Made by a program: the position numbers and the translations under genes. Below the pieces are notes generated by a model. It was not told the DNA's origin, did not search any database, and saw only the letters and a list, made by a program, of their open reading frames with translations. Shown piece by piece: positions 22,801-34,735 of a stretch of DNA of 64,000 bases (its first letter is position 1; the number at the start of each line of letters is the position of its first letter). The stretch comes from Ophioceras dolichostomum. Lineage: Eukaryota; Ascomycota; Sordariomycetes; Magnaporthales; Ophioceraceae. Where the stretch lies: positions 62,001 to 126,000 of the forward strand of contig PYST01000033.1 of NCBI GenBank assembly GCA_003049485.1. Reading direction: 5' to 3'.

Positions 22801-25800
22801 GACACCGAGTAGGGCGTCCATGTCTGTCAACTCCTGTACTTCGGTGAGGATAGCATAAAAGAGCTAACGCCTCGGAAAGCCGCAAAAGGGAGGCGAAGAA
22901 GGGACCGACAGGGATAACAAACGGCACATCCATCCCCGGATCAGCTCATGGGGCAGCGCGCGTGCCCGAAAAGCCAGTAGCCGTCAAGATCAAAGCTGGT
23001 CTGATATTTCGTTCCCGAGAAGCTTCGAGTCGTTAGTTAGGTCAGACACCTTATTCGTCCGCCTGGGGAAGACCGAGTGGTTTGGCGAGTAACGGACAGG
23101 CAGATGACGATAGCTTCACGCCGCCAGACACAACGAGCTACCTGACAATTTCCGCTCCCTCCTCCTGCAGGTCGGCTTGGGAGTGCCGTGCCGAGCGGGT
23201 TGCGACTTTGCCCAGGCGTGGGGTCGTACCCCGTGTCATCTGCCGTTGAGTTGTCTAGGGCCAGTCATTCCTTGCCGGGCGCTTGCGGCTTTGTACCACC
23301 AAACAACATCACCAGGGAATATTTTAATAACTTAATTTGGTATTTTATTCAAATTCTTTTCTGCGAGCCAGGTGCCCATCTCCCATTGGAATGAATTCTC
23401 AAGCTATCATCGCAATGCGGCTTCCTTGCAATATCCTGCATTTTTGTTGGCAATCGGCCAGCCTGACCGGGCCATGTTGGAGGCGGCCTTGTTCCTGCTC
23501 TGATGACTGGCTGAGAGCCTCATCGATGTTCGTCGGCCAGAGCATCTTCCGGGCCAGAGAACTGCAGACAGAAGAAATAGTCACTGGACACCAGTGGTAG
23601 CTGGCGTCGAACTGCTAACGGAGACCACGGGCTGTTTGTTTCCTTTCACCAGCAGCCATTAAGCGCCACCGCCATGAATTGATTGGTGGCTGTTAGCTGG
23701 GTTGAAGATGGTGGCCTGTCCTTGCCTAGCTTCGGGGAACGACTGCTGCCATCAATATCTCGGCGGTAGCTACCAAGCCACGAGCTCTAGCCCATGAGCT
23801 TGCTCGTGGCTTGCGGCGATGGCTTGCGGCGACACCTTGCCCGGTGCCTAGCTGGGTTGCGGGGGCGCCAGCACTCCGGCCGGCTTCACGTTTTAGAGCG
23901 AAGGATCTTGAAGTAAACGAAACCCGACATTCGCAGACCAGGAACGGAGAGCCAGTCAAACTATATGGTCTCCTTCGGAAAGCTGGGGAGCTGTGGCTAT
24001 GGTTTGCCTTGTACCAGCAGTCCATAAAGGTCTGGGCCAGTCGACCGAGTGACGACCTCCCGTTCTCTGGTCACTGGCGAGGATCACGGTCTCATTGGCA
24101 CGTTGCTGGCATGCGAAGGCCATCCGTCCTCGTGTCTATCCTAGGGTGGTCCGGAGCAGGGTATCATAGGTACACCAAGTGACTTCATCGGTAGGTAGTG
24201 TGTTAGGTACCTAGTTCCGTACCTAGGAGGGCGATGACCTGACGACCGATCGCCTTTGAAGCTGTGACACGAGGACAGTGCATCGGTGTCGTACAATCCA
24301 GGGGGCTCGGAAGGCGGTTCTCGCGAGCAAGAAGTTGTGTAAACCAATGCATCCTGAGGCCTTCCCGTTCCTGAGGAGAGAACGGAAACGGCTAATCCAG
24401 CCGAAGAAAACACAATCGTGGAAGAGGGCTGTCTAAGTGCAGCTATGGAGGAGGGAGAACTTCTGATCAACCACCGCCCTCAGACCTACCATTCCCGGAA
24501 CCCAGATCCCAGTAGCATCTGCCGGGCCGGGGCGTGATGCGGAGTCCCGACAGCCGGCATCTTAGTCCGATTGATTGATGTGGGCTCGTCTTGGCCTCTA
24601 GTCCGTTCCCCACTAACAGGCAGTCCGATCCAGAAGTGAAGGACAGTCAGCCAACCCAGTCAGCCAGCCAAGAGCCAGCCAGCGATACTCTCAACCGACA
24701 AACACATGACAACGATAAGGGAGATAAAGCCATTGGAGGAGCGGGGTTCGACACGTCGCTGGCCTCTGATTGTGGCCTGGCCTGGGGTTGCCTCTGTGGC
24801 TTATGCATTCAATTTACGCGCATCGCGGTCTTCAGGCATGGCTGTGCTCGTCTCAAATTGAAAATGCTCATTAAAAAAATGAGAGATTGACCTGAGCCGT
24901 AGCCGGCCAAGCCAGCTGCCGTGCTTGTATCGGATCAACCACAGAGCCACAGAGACAATTGCTGGAAGGAATGAGGAAAGAAGGATGGGTCGAATTTTGA
25001 TCGGCCTTTCTGGTCAATGCGGTCGTAAACACTCAACACTTAGCGACATGACGCTCCCTCTCAGGTCTCAACCAAGCACACACACGCCAAGCGGCTGAGA
25101 GGGGTGAGATCCGAGTCTGAACAAGCCAGATGGAAGCTAGAGGGACAAACAAAAATAGACGAGGTCACTGAAGTCACCAGTTCTTCACGACGAGTCGTTC
25201 AATTGGGGAAAAAACAAAAACAAAGTCGCAGAGTGCGAAACTGTGTGTTAGGCTTCAATGATCCCATCAACCTTATCCTCTGTGTCCTCTAGCTAGTGGT
25301 GGTCGGGTCCCCCCACCGCCAGCCAATCTTCGACGGCCAAGTCTCACGCGACCCCGACCAAGGGACCAAGGCCTATCCTGTTGCAGGTGCTGCCAGCCAG
25401 CATCAGCAAATTGAATCGACCACTCCCAGCCCGACGTTAACTTCGGTAGACCCGAATATCTCCTTCGTTGAAGAGTGAAGGCGAAAAAAATTTCCTCCAT
25501 CAATTCTCCGTACGGTCTGGGACTCAATTACTCAATTCTTTGATTCTCTGGCCCTTTGGCCCTTTCCCTCCTTTCAACTCATTGATCGTGGCTCAACACC
25601 TCCCCCCACTCCTTCCATCTCTCCTCCGTTGGTGGTTGCTCCCTCCCACCTTTTCCGCCTTCCGCCCCGGCTCTCAGACACTCTTCCCACTAGAGGCTTC
25701 CCGCTTTGTGCTTTGTGCTCTGCCGCACGCACCGCCCTCCGCCCACCACCACCAACCCAACCTTGAACCCAACCTAATCACCACGACCTCCGAGTTTCGC

Positions 25801-26055
25801 CTTACTCTCCCCTACTCTCTCTCTACCTAGGTACGGCACCTGACGTCGGTCTCTCTCTGTGTGCGTCCCTGCCTCTGGGGAAATCAACTCGCCTCTTGCT
25901 CGGCTCCGTCCGCCGCCTTCTCGCCTTCTCCAGCCGGCCGCAATACCCACCATCCTTCTCTTCCTTCCTGCGATGACGGTCGAAGACGACCCCGATTGAG
26001 CCCGAACCACACCCCGCTAGACGGAAGACGGAAGGCGCACTACCGCTCCGCAGCC
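16823..26055. other. Gene-poor interval of about 9.2 kb
   Basis: No open frame here has a recognisable domain, coding-like codon use or good splice support. It is not obviously AT-rich, so it does not look like strongly RIP-mutated repeat DNA. It holds poly-purine runs just upstream of the protease (16850-17340), several TAGGTACCTA-type palindromes (18803-18818, 24190-24230), short local duplications (23812-23834) and the pyrimidine-rich leader of the F-box gene (25540-25860). An orphan frame from ATG 20113 to 20457 (114 codons) has no support beyond length. Confidence 0.45.
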
Positions 26056-28180
26056 ATGTCAGTGTCACGCCGATCATCGGTGGTTATCTCCTCGGCCGGT
26101 CACGGCCCTCACGGTCCCGGCGAGGAGAGCCTTGCGGCGCCCACCACGGCGTCTTCTTTGATTATCGACGGTCGTCCAGCCTCGAGGCTGATCGACCGTC
26201 CACCCTCACTCCACGGCAGCGACGAGGCTGCCACTGTCGAGCTGGCTTCCATTGTCGCCATGGCGACTTCCACTTCGTCAAATCCAGTGTCCCCCGGCCC
26301 CTCCAGCCCACCCCTGGCCGACCCCGCCCGGGCCCAAGATTTCGTACCGCCGGCACGGCCGAGCAGCACGCCGTTCCCCCAGCCAGAGCCACGTAACGAC
26401 GAGATAACGTGCGCAAGTTGCCCGGCCGCCGTGGCTGGCGAGGACGGGGTCGCAACGTTCGATGGATTCGGCTTGTCACCCTTCACGACTCTCTCGCAGC
26501 CGCCAGCTGTCAGCCTCAATGACCTCCCGCCCGAGATCCACGAGTGCATTCTTGACCACCTCTTCGGATACCGCGTCTCGGCGACCTCAAAGAGCTCCGT
26601 AGGCATGACCTGCGTCACCCGCAGCTGGGGCACTGCGCTTCGTCACTCTCGTCGACGAGAGCTGTCTGAGCTCGCCCTGGTTAGCGGCGTCTGGCGTTGC
26701 CTGATCCAGGAGCGCCTGTACCGCCACATCAAGCTGAAGGCCACAGTTCGCTCCGTGACCGAGTCGATCAAGTACTTCGCGAGCCACCCGCACCTGCGAC
26801 CGTACGTAAAGCACATCGAGATCTGGTTCCCCGTGTTCCAGCCCAAGATCGGCTCCTCCGTGCTATTTGCGACCTCGGTGCTCCCCACCGTCACAATCGA
26901 CGGACTCACGGCCGCGTCATACGTCCTCCCGGCGGACAACTGCTCGCTAGAGGAGGCATTCTACTTCGTCAGTACCACCTTCCCTGGCGTCACGGTCTTG
27001 ACCCTCGAGGGCGGCGAGCGCAAGAAGGCGCCCAAGGTCCGTCACTTCGTCAACGATGGCAGCAATGGCGGCGAGGGCCCGTCCCGCCAGACCCAGGCGG
27101 CCGCGTTGGGCGTCTCGCGTCTTTTCACGCCACAAGTAGCAGAGACCTCCGGCCAGCTCGCGGCTGCCGCCGCCAGGAAGATACCCAAGGCGCCATCCGT
27201 CACTACTCTGGTCACCAAGGGCCAGTGGAACCTCCTCCGCACCGAGGAGGACTTCGAGGTGATCATGACGGCGCTGCCGAATCTGCAGGAGTGGCACGGC
27301 TCATACAACAAACCCAAGTCAAAGAGCTACCTGAGCATGGCGTCCGTCCTGCCCAAGCTCGCCGCGGGCATCTCGAAGCTCCACCTCTGTCTGGAGGCCG
27401 ACTACCGCCGCGAGCTGTCGTTCCCGCCGTTCTGGCTTAAGGTGCAGAGCAAGGTTCACTTCTGCCCGCGGCTGGGCCACGCCGCCGTGGGGCTGGAGCA
27501 CATCTCCTACACGGGCAGGATCTGCCGCGGGTTCTTCGACGCCCTGATCGCCCGCTCCGACCCCCGCCAGACCCGCCTCAAGAGCATCGACCTGACGGTG
27601 AAAAACTGCTGCCGCCAGGTGGCGCACTGGAACGAGTCCGGATCGGGCATCGCCGACATGAACTTCATCTACGCGTTCGAGGCGCTCGTCATTGCGGGCA
27701 TCCGCTCACTGAAGAAGCTGCGTGCGGTGGAGTATCTTCGGATCCGCTATGTTGATCTTGGTGAGTTTGTCTCTCTGTTTGGCCCTTCTCTCACTAAGGG
27801 CTTCCTTTTGATAGATAACTGCCGTACCTACCTACCCAACCAACCACAACTACATCAGACAGCTTTCTAACCACCAAACCACAATTCAAAATCACACAAC
27901 AGAGTCCCCCATCCCGGCCTTGAACCCGTTCTTCGTCGTCCGACGAGATAACTGGGTGGAGGGCGTCTGGAGCGATAACATCGTCCGGGCCCTCCAGGCG
28001 TCCCGGCCCGAGGCCCAGTTCCGCGAGCTTTCCGAGAACCCGGGCCTGGTCGGCTTCCACAAGGACGGCAGGGTGCTGATCAGCCCGGACGCGGTCGGTA
28101 AGGTGACCTCGTTCAAGCTGGACAACTTCAAGTTCATCGCCGGTGGAGGCCACATCCCGCCGCCCCTGTCGGCTCAATAG
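26056..28180 (+). CDS. F-box protein, substrate adaptor of an SCF ubiquitin ligase (uncharacterised)
   Basis: Two exons (26056-27760 and 27903-28180) joined at GTGAGT/ACAACAG give 660 residues. The ATG at 26056 is used because upstream extension begins at GTG. Residues 1-150 are disordered, Ser/Pro/Ala-rich. An F-box starts near residue 154 (LNDLPPEIHECILDHLF) and should bind Skp1. The remainder (about 200-660) is a globular-looking region with alternating hydrophobic strands such as YVKHIEIWFP, as in fungal F-box proteins with degenerate leucine-rich repeats, ending in a basic-hydrophobic tail (FKFIAGGGHIPPP). The target is unknown. The leader is pyrimidine-rich. Family call is firm for the F-box and only general for the rest. 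Confidence 0.85.
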
Positions 28181-28216
28181 TGACGAAAAACTGCCAGCCG
28201 GCCGAGCCGTGACAGT

Positions 28217-28256
28217 ACCGAACCGAACCGAACCGAATCCGAGACCGAACCGAATT
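28217..28256 (+). repeat. ACCGA pentamer repeat in F-box 3' region
   Basis: Four to five imperfect copies of ACCGA/CCGAA start 37 bases after the F-box stop codon, interrupted by TCCGAG. It would be transcribed in the 3' untranslated region. Confidence 0.7.
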
Positions 28257-29110
28257 CGAGAGAATGGAAAAAAAGCTCGATCGATGAACGAGCGGTAACG
28301 AAAACGGACAAGTTCGTTTCGAAGAACAATAAGGCCATACATGTGTACTTTGGTCTTTGCCTCCCTCTCTATCTCTATGCATATCATTATTCCGGTGCCT
28401 TCATACTTTCATCATACGATACCCACGGCTTTACCTTCGGTTTTTTTTTTCTTTCATCTAGCTGTTCTTCGACTTCACCTCCCTCCGATGCACCTCTACT
28501 CTGCGATGCACTCTTATTTTTGCGCTGCACTCTTGTTTCCGCGAATTCATCACCGTTGTCTCTTCTGCGTTGCGTTTTCCCTATGTCGTCTCGACGTTTC
28601 TGTCAAGGTCAGGTATGGAGCTGCAAGACCTCACCTTCTTCTTCTCCCATCGGCCTGTCGAGGGATCTGTCGACCGACCCATTTAACGCCATGTCTGTTT
28701 TTTTGTCGCGCCAAGAATGTCGCCCGTGAGCGGCCAGCCCGTCTGCATCCTTTGGAGCACTATCACTACCACTGTCACCACCGATCATGTCTCTAATAGT
28801 TCACCCCGCCAGTTCCCCCATGTTTTTCTTTCACTATGCAACGTGTTGTATTTTCCCCTCGGTTCTTTCCCATCTGGTGGGGCAAAGGGGGCCTACTCGA
28901 TATCTTTGTCTCCCCTGGCTTAATTTCCTCTCGATGTCTCTTATCTCCCGTGCTTTTTCTCAACGGGATTGTCAGCATGGCGTTAGGCTGGCAGGGGTTG
29001 GTTGGTCTCCATTCTCTAGGTGTCTTTTCCCCCAGATTCCATGATATACCGTCCTCTACATTGTGTGTGGCTGCGGCCAGCCTCCTCGTGATGCTACCGC
29101 TTGCCATTCA

Positions 29111-29130
29111 TCTCTCTCTCTCTCTCTCTC
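29111..29130. repeat. (TC)10 microsatellite
   Basis: Ten uninterrupted TC dinucleotides. Confidence 0.95.
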
Positions 29131-29180
29131 ACTCACCTACCCTCTACAATAACGACCACTATTACTACTACTACGACCGT

Positions 29181-29234
29181 GACTACCGCGACTACCGCGA
29201 CTACCGCGACTCCCGCGACTCCCGCGACTACTAC
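29181..29234 (+). repeat. 9-nt tandem repeat, six units
   Basis: Units are GACTACCGC three times, GACTCCCGC twice and GACTACTAC once, flanked by TAC/GAC triplet runs. The period of 9 keeps every frame open locally, which explains the spurious open frame across it. Confidence 0.9.
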
Positions 29235-30346
29235 TACCATGCGACGAGTATGACGACTACTACGACGAGCATCTCGACTGAACGGTTACCGGGGACTAGG
29301 TCCTCTGTTCGCCGGGCCGATGGTGCGTTTGTCTTGCCTATGTGGCTCGCTTTGATGGAGGTGGAAAGAACCCTAAGCTACTGTAACTGTAGCCTTCTTT
29401 CTGATATGAGGAATGTCTTTGCGTTGCTATTTTATCTCACATTGCTTTGTTCTCTTGCTGCGTTGCTTTTATTTTGGTCTGCATCTCGGCAGGTAATGGT
29501 CTCGGTTATTCTGCTATTTTGGGGCAGCGAACGGAACGAACGGCCTGTCAGGCAGTCACACCCCTTTTCTCTCTACCCCTTTCATGCCTCGTCGTGGAGG
29601 GTCCCGTCTTCTCGGAACTCTTTCTTCACTTGGTTTTTTTGGGGGGAAGACGGAATTGAGAGGCCATGGACATGCTTTCCTTGTAACTTCTCGGTTGGAG
29701 GTGACGGGGAAAGGTAGTATCTTGGGGAACGGTTTTGTTCTTGCTACATACGAGGAGAGGGCTTTCAGGCGTAGTAGTTGTCGGTTCGCCGCCACTGCTC
29801 TTGGCCGGGAGTTTTCGACTTGATACCTTATAACGAGACATTACTAGTCTGGTCTGGCTGGGGCGTACGTACGTTCTGGGGATGGATGCGAGATCTTTCA
29901 ACCCGGATGATATTGCCACAAAAGTTCTTCAGAGGGGGGACGGAGGTCGGTTGGGCAACGGTTATGAGAAACGCCTAATTTGTCAAGCTCATTTCGCGCA
30001 GATTTTTCTCAAATGGAAAAGAAAAATATCAACGCTACTAGTTGTTGGTCCCTCTATTTGCTGAAGTGAGGCTCTCATCATAATGCATGCATTGTCAAGC
30101 TTCGACGATGTCGTATAGAGGTCGATAGCGCGATTTGGAGGTGGTTCCGTTTTGAATATCGTCGTTATATATCCAGAGGCTCTATCTTTTTTACACGAAG
30201 AGTTACATGTCCTTCTGGTTGTCGATCCCCATCCTTTCAGCTTCCGCCCTTTACGATATGTGGACAGCCATTCTCACGACCAGGATGTACCTTGCCGCAC
30301 TGCAGTAGCGCGTGGTAGCTACCTGCCCAGCCAGCTAGCTAGCGAC

Positions 30347-32158
30347 CTATGTCTTCCCCATCTCCCCAACATCAGAAACTATCACCCCGAGGATCCAGCA
30401 GTTGACCAAGAAGAACGCGAGGCTAGCCGTCCACAGGCCGGGGACGAACGTGCTCCTCCCCAGGAACTCGAGCTCGAACGCCTGCTGCAGCCAGGCGGCC
30501 TGGCCGATCACCCAGAGCAGCAGGGCGGCGAGGCCGACACGGCCGTCGTGGAGGAAGGACGATCTTGGCAGGTAGAGCGGGAGGAGGACCATGTACCATA
30601 GGAAATACTTCGGAAGAGCAGACAGAAGAGAGAAAGAGAGGGGGGAAGATGATGTTAGCTTCGTCGAGGATGTTGAGTGCGCGGCGGGATTCTGGGCTCT
30701 GGGCTCTGGGCTCTGGGCCCTGAGATTGGTTGGACTGAAAGCCAGCTGAGCCGGGATTGGTGATGATAAGGGCTTGTTGGCTAGGGGCTAGTTGGTGTGT
30801 GCGGCTTACCTGGCTGGTGCAGACCTTGTTAAAAGTCACAAAGGCGAAGGTCTGCGCGAGCATGGTACTGGCCAGGTCTCGCTTCGCGAGGGCGAGCGGG
30901 ATGAGGACCGTCGAGAGGAGTAGCTGGGGGAGGAACGCGAGGGACTCGATTCTGGGAGACGAGGAGGCGCCTGAGGGGAAGGCGGATTTGAGGTACAAGA
31001 GGGTGTTGTAGGGACTGAAGTTGTGTCTGTGGTCGATACGCGTGACGTGGTGTAGGAAGGTGTGCTGGACGAAGGGGAATCCGTGTCTGGTTGTTTTTTC
31101 CATCCAGGCTGTTAGCTCCACGACAACGAGGTTGTGGGTGGTGGGTTTGATAATTACTCGCTCGGAGAGAGTGGAGCAAATAAAAGGGGCTAGAAGAGGA
31201 TGAGGATGTGATTAATGGGTACATACAGCGAGAACATCAAGATGTTTAGCCCCATAAAAGTCGCGAGGCTAACGGCTGTGAGCCGCAGCCTCGCGGGTGT
31301 TACGAACCGGGCCAGCCTCGTTTCCAGGCCGCCTTCTTCGCTGGACTTTGGGTGAAGACCAGTAGGTCCCTTTCCCTCGATGATGGTGGCAGCTGAGGAG
31401 GAGGGGGAGGAGGATTGTGAAGATGACATGCGGTCTGCTTCCATCCACCACACGATAGCGGGCGCATAGATGAACGGGTAGATCTTGAAGTGCACGCCGA
31501 AGCCGAGCAGCAGGCCGACAAGCACCACCCTTCGGCGAAGCACTGCCCACAGAAGAGCGGCGACCAGCACTCCCAACAAGCCCTCGGAGCTGCCCCGAGT
31601 GCTGATGGTCGCGACCATGGGGTTGAGCAGCCATACGGAGGCAAACTTCCTCGCATCGCTGGCGCTCATCATCGGCACCTCGCCCTCACCATCTCTCGCC
31701 TCCACAGCAGTCCTCCTGAGGATCCGTTCAAGTAACCAGCCGGCCAGCAGGTCGGCGGTCGCGAAAAGGACCTTGCCGAACGAGAACCACCAGCTTCCCG
31801 CGGATGCCGAAGATGATGCAAACGCTGTCGGCACCAGCATCCAGGCTAGGAGCGGAGTGTACCTGTAGGTCTCGCGCGCGTAGGGGGAGCCGATGGCCGC
31901 CAACGACAACGACCCGGACTCGCCGAGGTTGGCCGAGCGACCGCCTAGCCAGACGGAACGGGCCGCATCAGTGAAGACAAGATAGTCAATGTCTGTGTAC
32001 TTGACTGGAGAGTTTGCGTCTTGCCATAGCCCGTACAGCAGCATGCCTGTGCGTAGCAGGGCGGCGCTACCGTAGACGGCGGTTGAGGATGAGAAGAAGG
32101 CCTCTGTCATGCTTGACCTCGGCGACTCTCGTGACTTGCTGGGTGCTTTGGCTGCCAT
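30347..32158 (-). CDS. GPI14: GPI mannosyltransferase I (PIG-M/Gpi14)
   Basis: Three exons (32158-31227, 31086-30810, 30607-30347) give 489 residues. The start is the first ATG; a second ATG 16 codons on is possible. The enzyme adds the first mannose, alpha-1,4, from dolichol-phosphate-mannose to the GPI precursor on the lumenal side of the ER. It is a multi-pass GT50 protein: the Asp-x-Asp-like motif lies in YTDIDYLVFTDAA in the first lumenal loop, followed by the YRYTPLLAW, STRGSSEGLL and GFGVHFKIYPFIYAP blocks. Joining exons gives SLHGFPFVQHTFLHHVTR then HNFSPY, and CTSQYFLWYM, all typical of PIG-M, which supports both introns. Loop residues after HFKIYP contain a Ser-rich insert of about 40 residues. 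The gene is divergent from TRAX. Confidence 0.94.
30691..30724. repeat. CTGGGCT 7-nt tandem repeat inside GPI14 intron 2
   Basis: Four copies of a 7-nt unit (CTGGGCT, last one CTGGGCC) sit inside the 202-nt second intron (30809-30608), longer than most introns in this window. Confidence 0.85.
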
Positions 32159-32751
32159 TTCTGTGCTGGGTGCTGGCACCGAGGAGCTCCGTGAGCTGGT
32201 TGATGTGGGTTATTCGGTCTTGTCCTAGAGGGCTGCATTCGCCTGCGCGAGATGCGCATTCTCTTCCCCTGGCAGAAGAATATCTTGGGTGAGCTCCACC
32301 CACTTTAGACATACAGACGTAACAAGTAGAGGATTACGGAAATTGTTAGCACAAATTCCTCGTCCGAGAGGAGACTCGTCGCAAAAAAGACAGAAAGTGG
32401 CATAGATCCGATACCGCTCGCTGAAGCCCGCGGGCTGTTGATGATATCACATCCATACCTTCAGTGATTCTGTCCTCTGAAGATGGTCTGCCCTCCCTAG
32501 CCCAACCAATCAGAGGATCGAATTGATGGTTTAGGCCCCGCCCGCCCTGAGCGTCACTGCTACCTTTCCACATCGGATCCTGCAACGTACCTTCCTTCCG
32601 GACCTTACAAGCTCCATGACCGAATGAAGATATTCGAAGATTTCAAGAATACGCAAAAGCCGGCAGGCTAGGCCTCCAAAAAGTACTGTCGATACACCAA
32701 AACGACTTGTTTTCCTTAATTGTATCCTTGTTACATACCTATTTACCAAAG
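32159..32751. promoter_or_regulatory. Shared divergent promoter region of GPI14 and TRAX
   Basis: 593 bases separate the two ATGs. No TATA box or known factor site is clear. Short frames here are not supported as genes. Confidence 0.45.
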
Positions 32752-34146
32752 ATGCCTCCAAAGCGCGACTGGAAGGGTGGCTACAAGCCCCGTGGAGGCG
32801 GCGGGGGAGGAGGAATCGCTCACAGGCAGGGAGGCCCCAAGCCGCCAGTTGTTCGAAACGCCTACACGCCGATGTTCGAGCACCTCCGCGATGAGCTCGA
32901 CAAGCATTACGACCGAAAGGAGAGGATCGTGAAGGCTTCCAGGGATGTTACTGCTCTGAGCAAGAAGATGTTCGTTTTATTTGCGTCCTTCTTTCTTTTT
33001 TCCCCCTCATTTTACACTGGCCGTCTCATCTCTCACAACGTCGTTACTGACTGAACACCACGAAAACTCCGACAGCATTTTCTCACTTCAGCGGTAATAT
33101 TTGCGCCTAGATCAACCAGACCAATCGATTTCTTATTCAAATTTCAGGTTTGGATTGCGACGATGTGTCAATATTATTTTTCTTTTCACAAATTTCAACG
33201 CTGACCCAAAGACCCAATGGCGTTCCGTGCGCTGGCTGTTTCCAGCGTACGCATGCTCGACGGCAACTTCCCCGAGGATGTCGAAGCGGCCATCAAGGAC
33301 CGTCTGGCGACCATCAGCGAAATGATGGCCGGGATCGCGCCCGAAGTACAGGGCATCAACCGTTACCGCTACGGGCGGCAGCTCATGTGCATCGAGGAGC
33401 TGATTGAGGCCTTGACCTTCGAGCACTACCTGCGCCACCAACGGCTGATGCACTACGAGGAGGCTGTCGATGCCATTTCCAAGCTGAGCGTTGTCTCTTC
33501 TACTGCTCTTGACCCCATCGCGGCTCCTGACGCCAGTACCGGCGAGGCTGCGAAGGAAGAGAAGGCCGCGGTGGGCAAGACCGAGACTGGGACCAAGACC
33601 GAGACCGAGGTCGACGATGACGCCTCCTCCCCTATGGAGGGAGTAGAGACGACGACGGCCGACACCTCGTCTGCGGAGCAGGCCAAGGAGACAGAGAAAG
33701 AAAAGAAGCCTGAGGCGGTGATTCTCGAGCCGACGATGGATGACTACCTAATGGGCGTGTTCGACCTCTCAGGCGAGGTGATGCGCTTCGCCATCACGTC
33801 CGCGGCGCTGACGGGCGAGCTGGCTTCATCGTCGCCTGCTTATCCCCCCGATCCTTCGAAAACAACGTCAGCTGCCTCAGAGGAGGACGAGGACGATGGC
33901 AACACGCCCACACCCCGTCAGCCGAGGACCGTCCTGGCCGACATCCAGGAGCTGGGCACGCTGTTCGAGATGCTGCCCCAGCGCAAGGGCAAGTACTACC
34001 AGATCAAGCTGGCGACGCTGCGCACGTCGGTGCTGAAAGTCGAGAAGATGGGCTATGGCCTGCGGGTGCGCGGGAGCGAGAGGCCTAAGGGGTGGATGCC
34101 TGATACTGAGGTGGAGGCTGAGGGGGGCCATGGTGAGGAGGAGTAG
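32752..34146 (+). CDS. Translin-associated factor X (TRAX) homologue
   Basis: Three exons (32752-32969, 33076-33093, 33246-34146) give 378 residues. Exon 2 has only 18 nt and completes KKIIFSLQRVRMLDG, matching the family helix after RIVKASRDVTALSK. Intron 1 has a TACTGAC branch site and intron 2 ends TTTCCAG. TRAX pairs with translin to form C3PO, a ring-shaped endoribonuclease that trims passenger strands and tRNA pieces. Conserved blocks are HYDRKERIVKASRD, GINRYRYGRQ, ELIEALTFEHYL and DLSGEVMRFAIT; the Glu/Asp residues in the last two include the expected catalytic acids. A Gly-rich N-terminus and two disordered acidic inserts (about 180-245 and 290-315) are extra. The translin partner is not in this window. 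Confidence 0.93.
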
Positions 34147-34735
34147 AGTACTAGTTGGTGAGGTAGTCGTCAGTGGTTTTTGTCTTCTTTCGGTACGAAG
34201 GAATGGAGGGACACCGGCGCTTTGTGAGGGAGGGCGTTGCGGCGTACGAGGATATGGTATGGACTGGACGGCACGAACGAAGGTATGTTCTCACACTCTA
34301 CACATGATATTCCGCGTTGTTTTTTATTTCTTTTCTATCTGGTGCTGTCTTGCGGATATGGAAAATCAGGTTTGCGTGATGCTTGCTCTACACGAAAAAA
34401 AGCCAATCTCGTGAGGTTCCTCACTACCCCGAGTACCTCCCCCTGCTCATGCGTTATTAAACGGTGGGGACTGTGCCCCGAAAAACCATTCTCATGCCTG
34501 CCTGCTCAAAACCCCTTGGTCGTGTCTCATATCCAGTCGTGTCCTCTTAGGTCTCTCTTTGCTCCCACGTCTATCGCCTTCAGCTCGTCTGTCTTGCCTG
34601 CTCGCTTGCATTCACATCCCGAAACAGAATCATCTAGGCCTCTCTCTGGGTACCTCCATAGGTAACGCCAGACTACCTCGACTGCAGTCAAGTCCGCGGC
34701 GAGTACCTACCTACCCCTCTGTTCAGCACTACTAC
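34147..34735. other. Convergent 3' region of TRAX and the ABC transporter gene
   Basis: 589 bases with both 3' untranslated regions. A GGTACCTCCATAGGTAACG stretch near 34648 resembles the dispersed TAGGTACCTA motif. No gene is supported. Confidence 0.4.

Larger units (their letters stand above)
28181..30346. other. Intergenic region between F-box gene and GPI14
   Basis: 2.2 kb between convergent genes. It contains the simple repeats listed separately. An open frame at 28836-29717 is driven by pyrimidine bias and repeats (Ser, Phe, Leu and a Tyr-Arg-Asp run) and is not accepted as a gene. The first part should be the F-box 3' untranslated region. Confidence 0.4.

Noticed and set aside
24740..24770. 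GGGGTTCGACACGTCGC, resembling a tRNA T-arm
   Set aside because: No acceptor stem, anticodon arm or D-arm fits around it.
28836..29717. 293-codon open frame starting at an ATG
   Set aside because: Ser/Phe/Leu-biased and carried across a 9-nt repeat and TC microsatellite; no domain or splice context.
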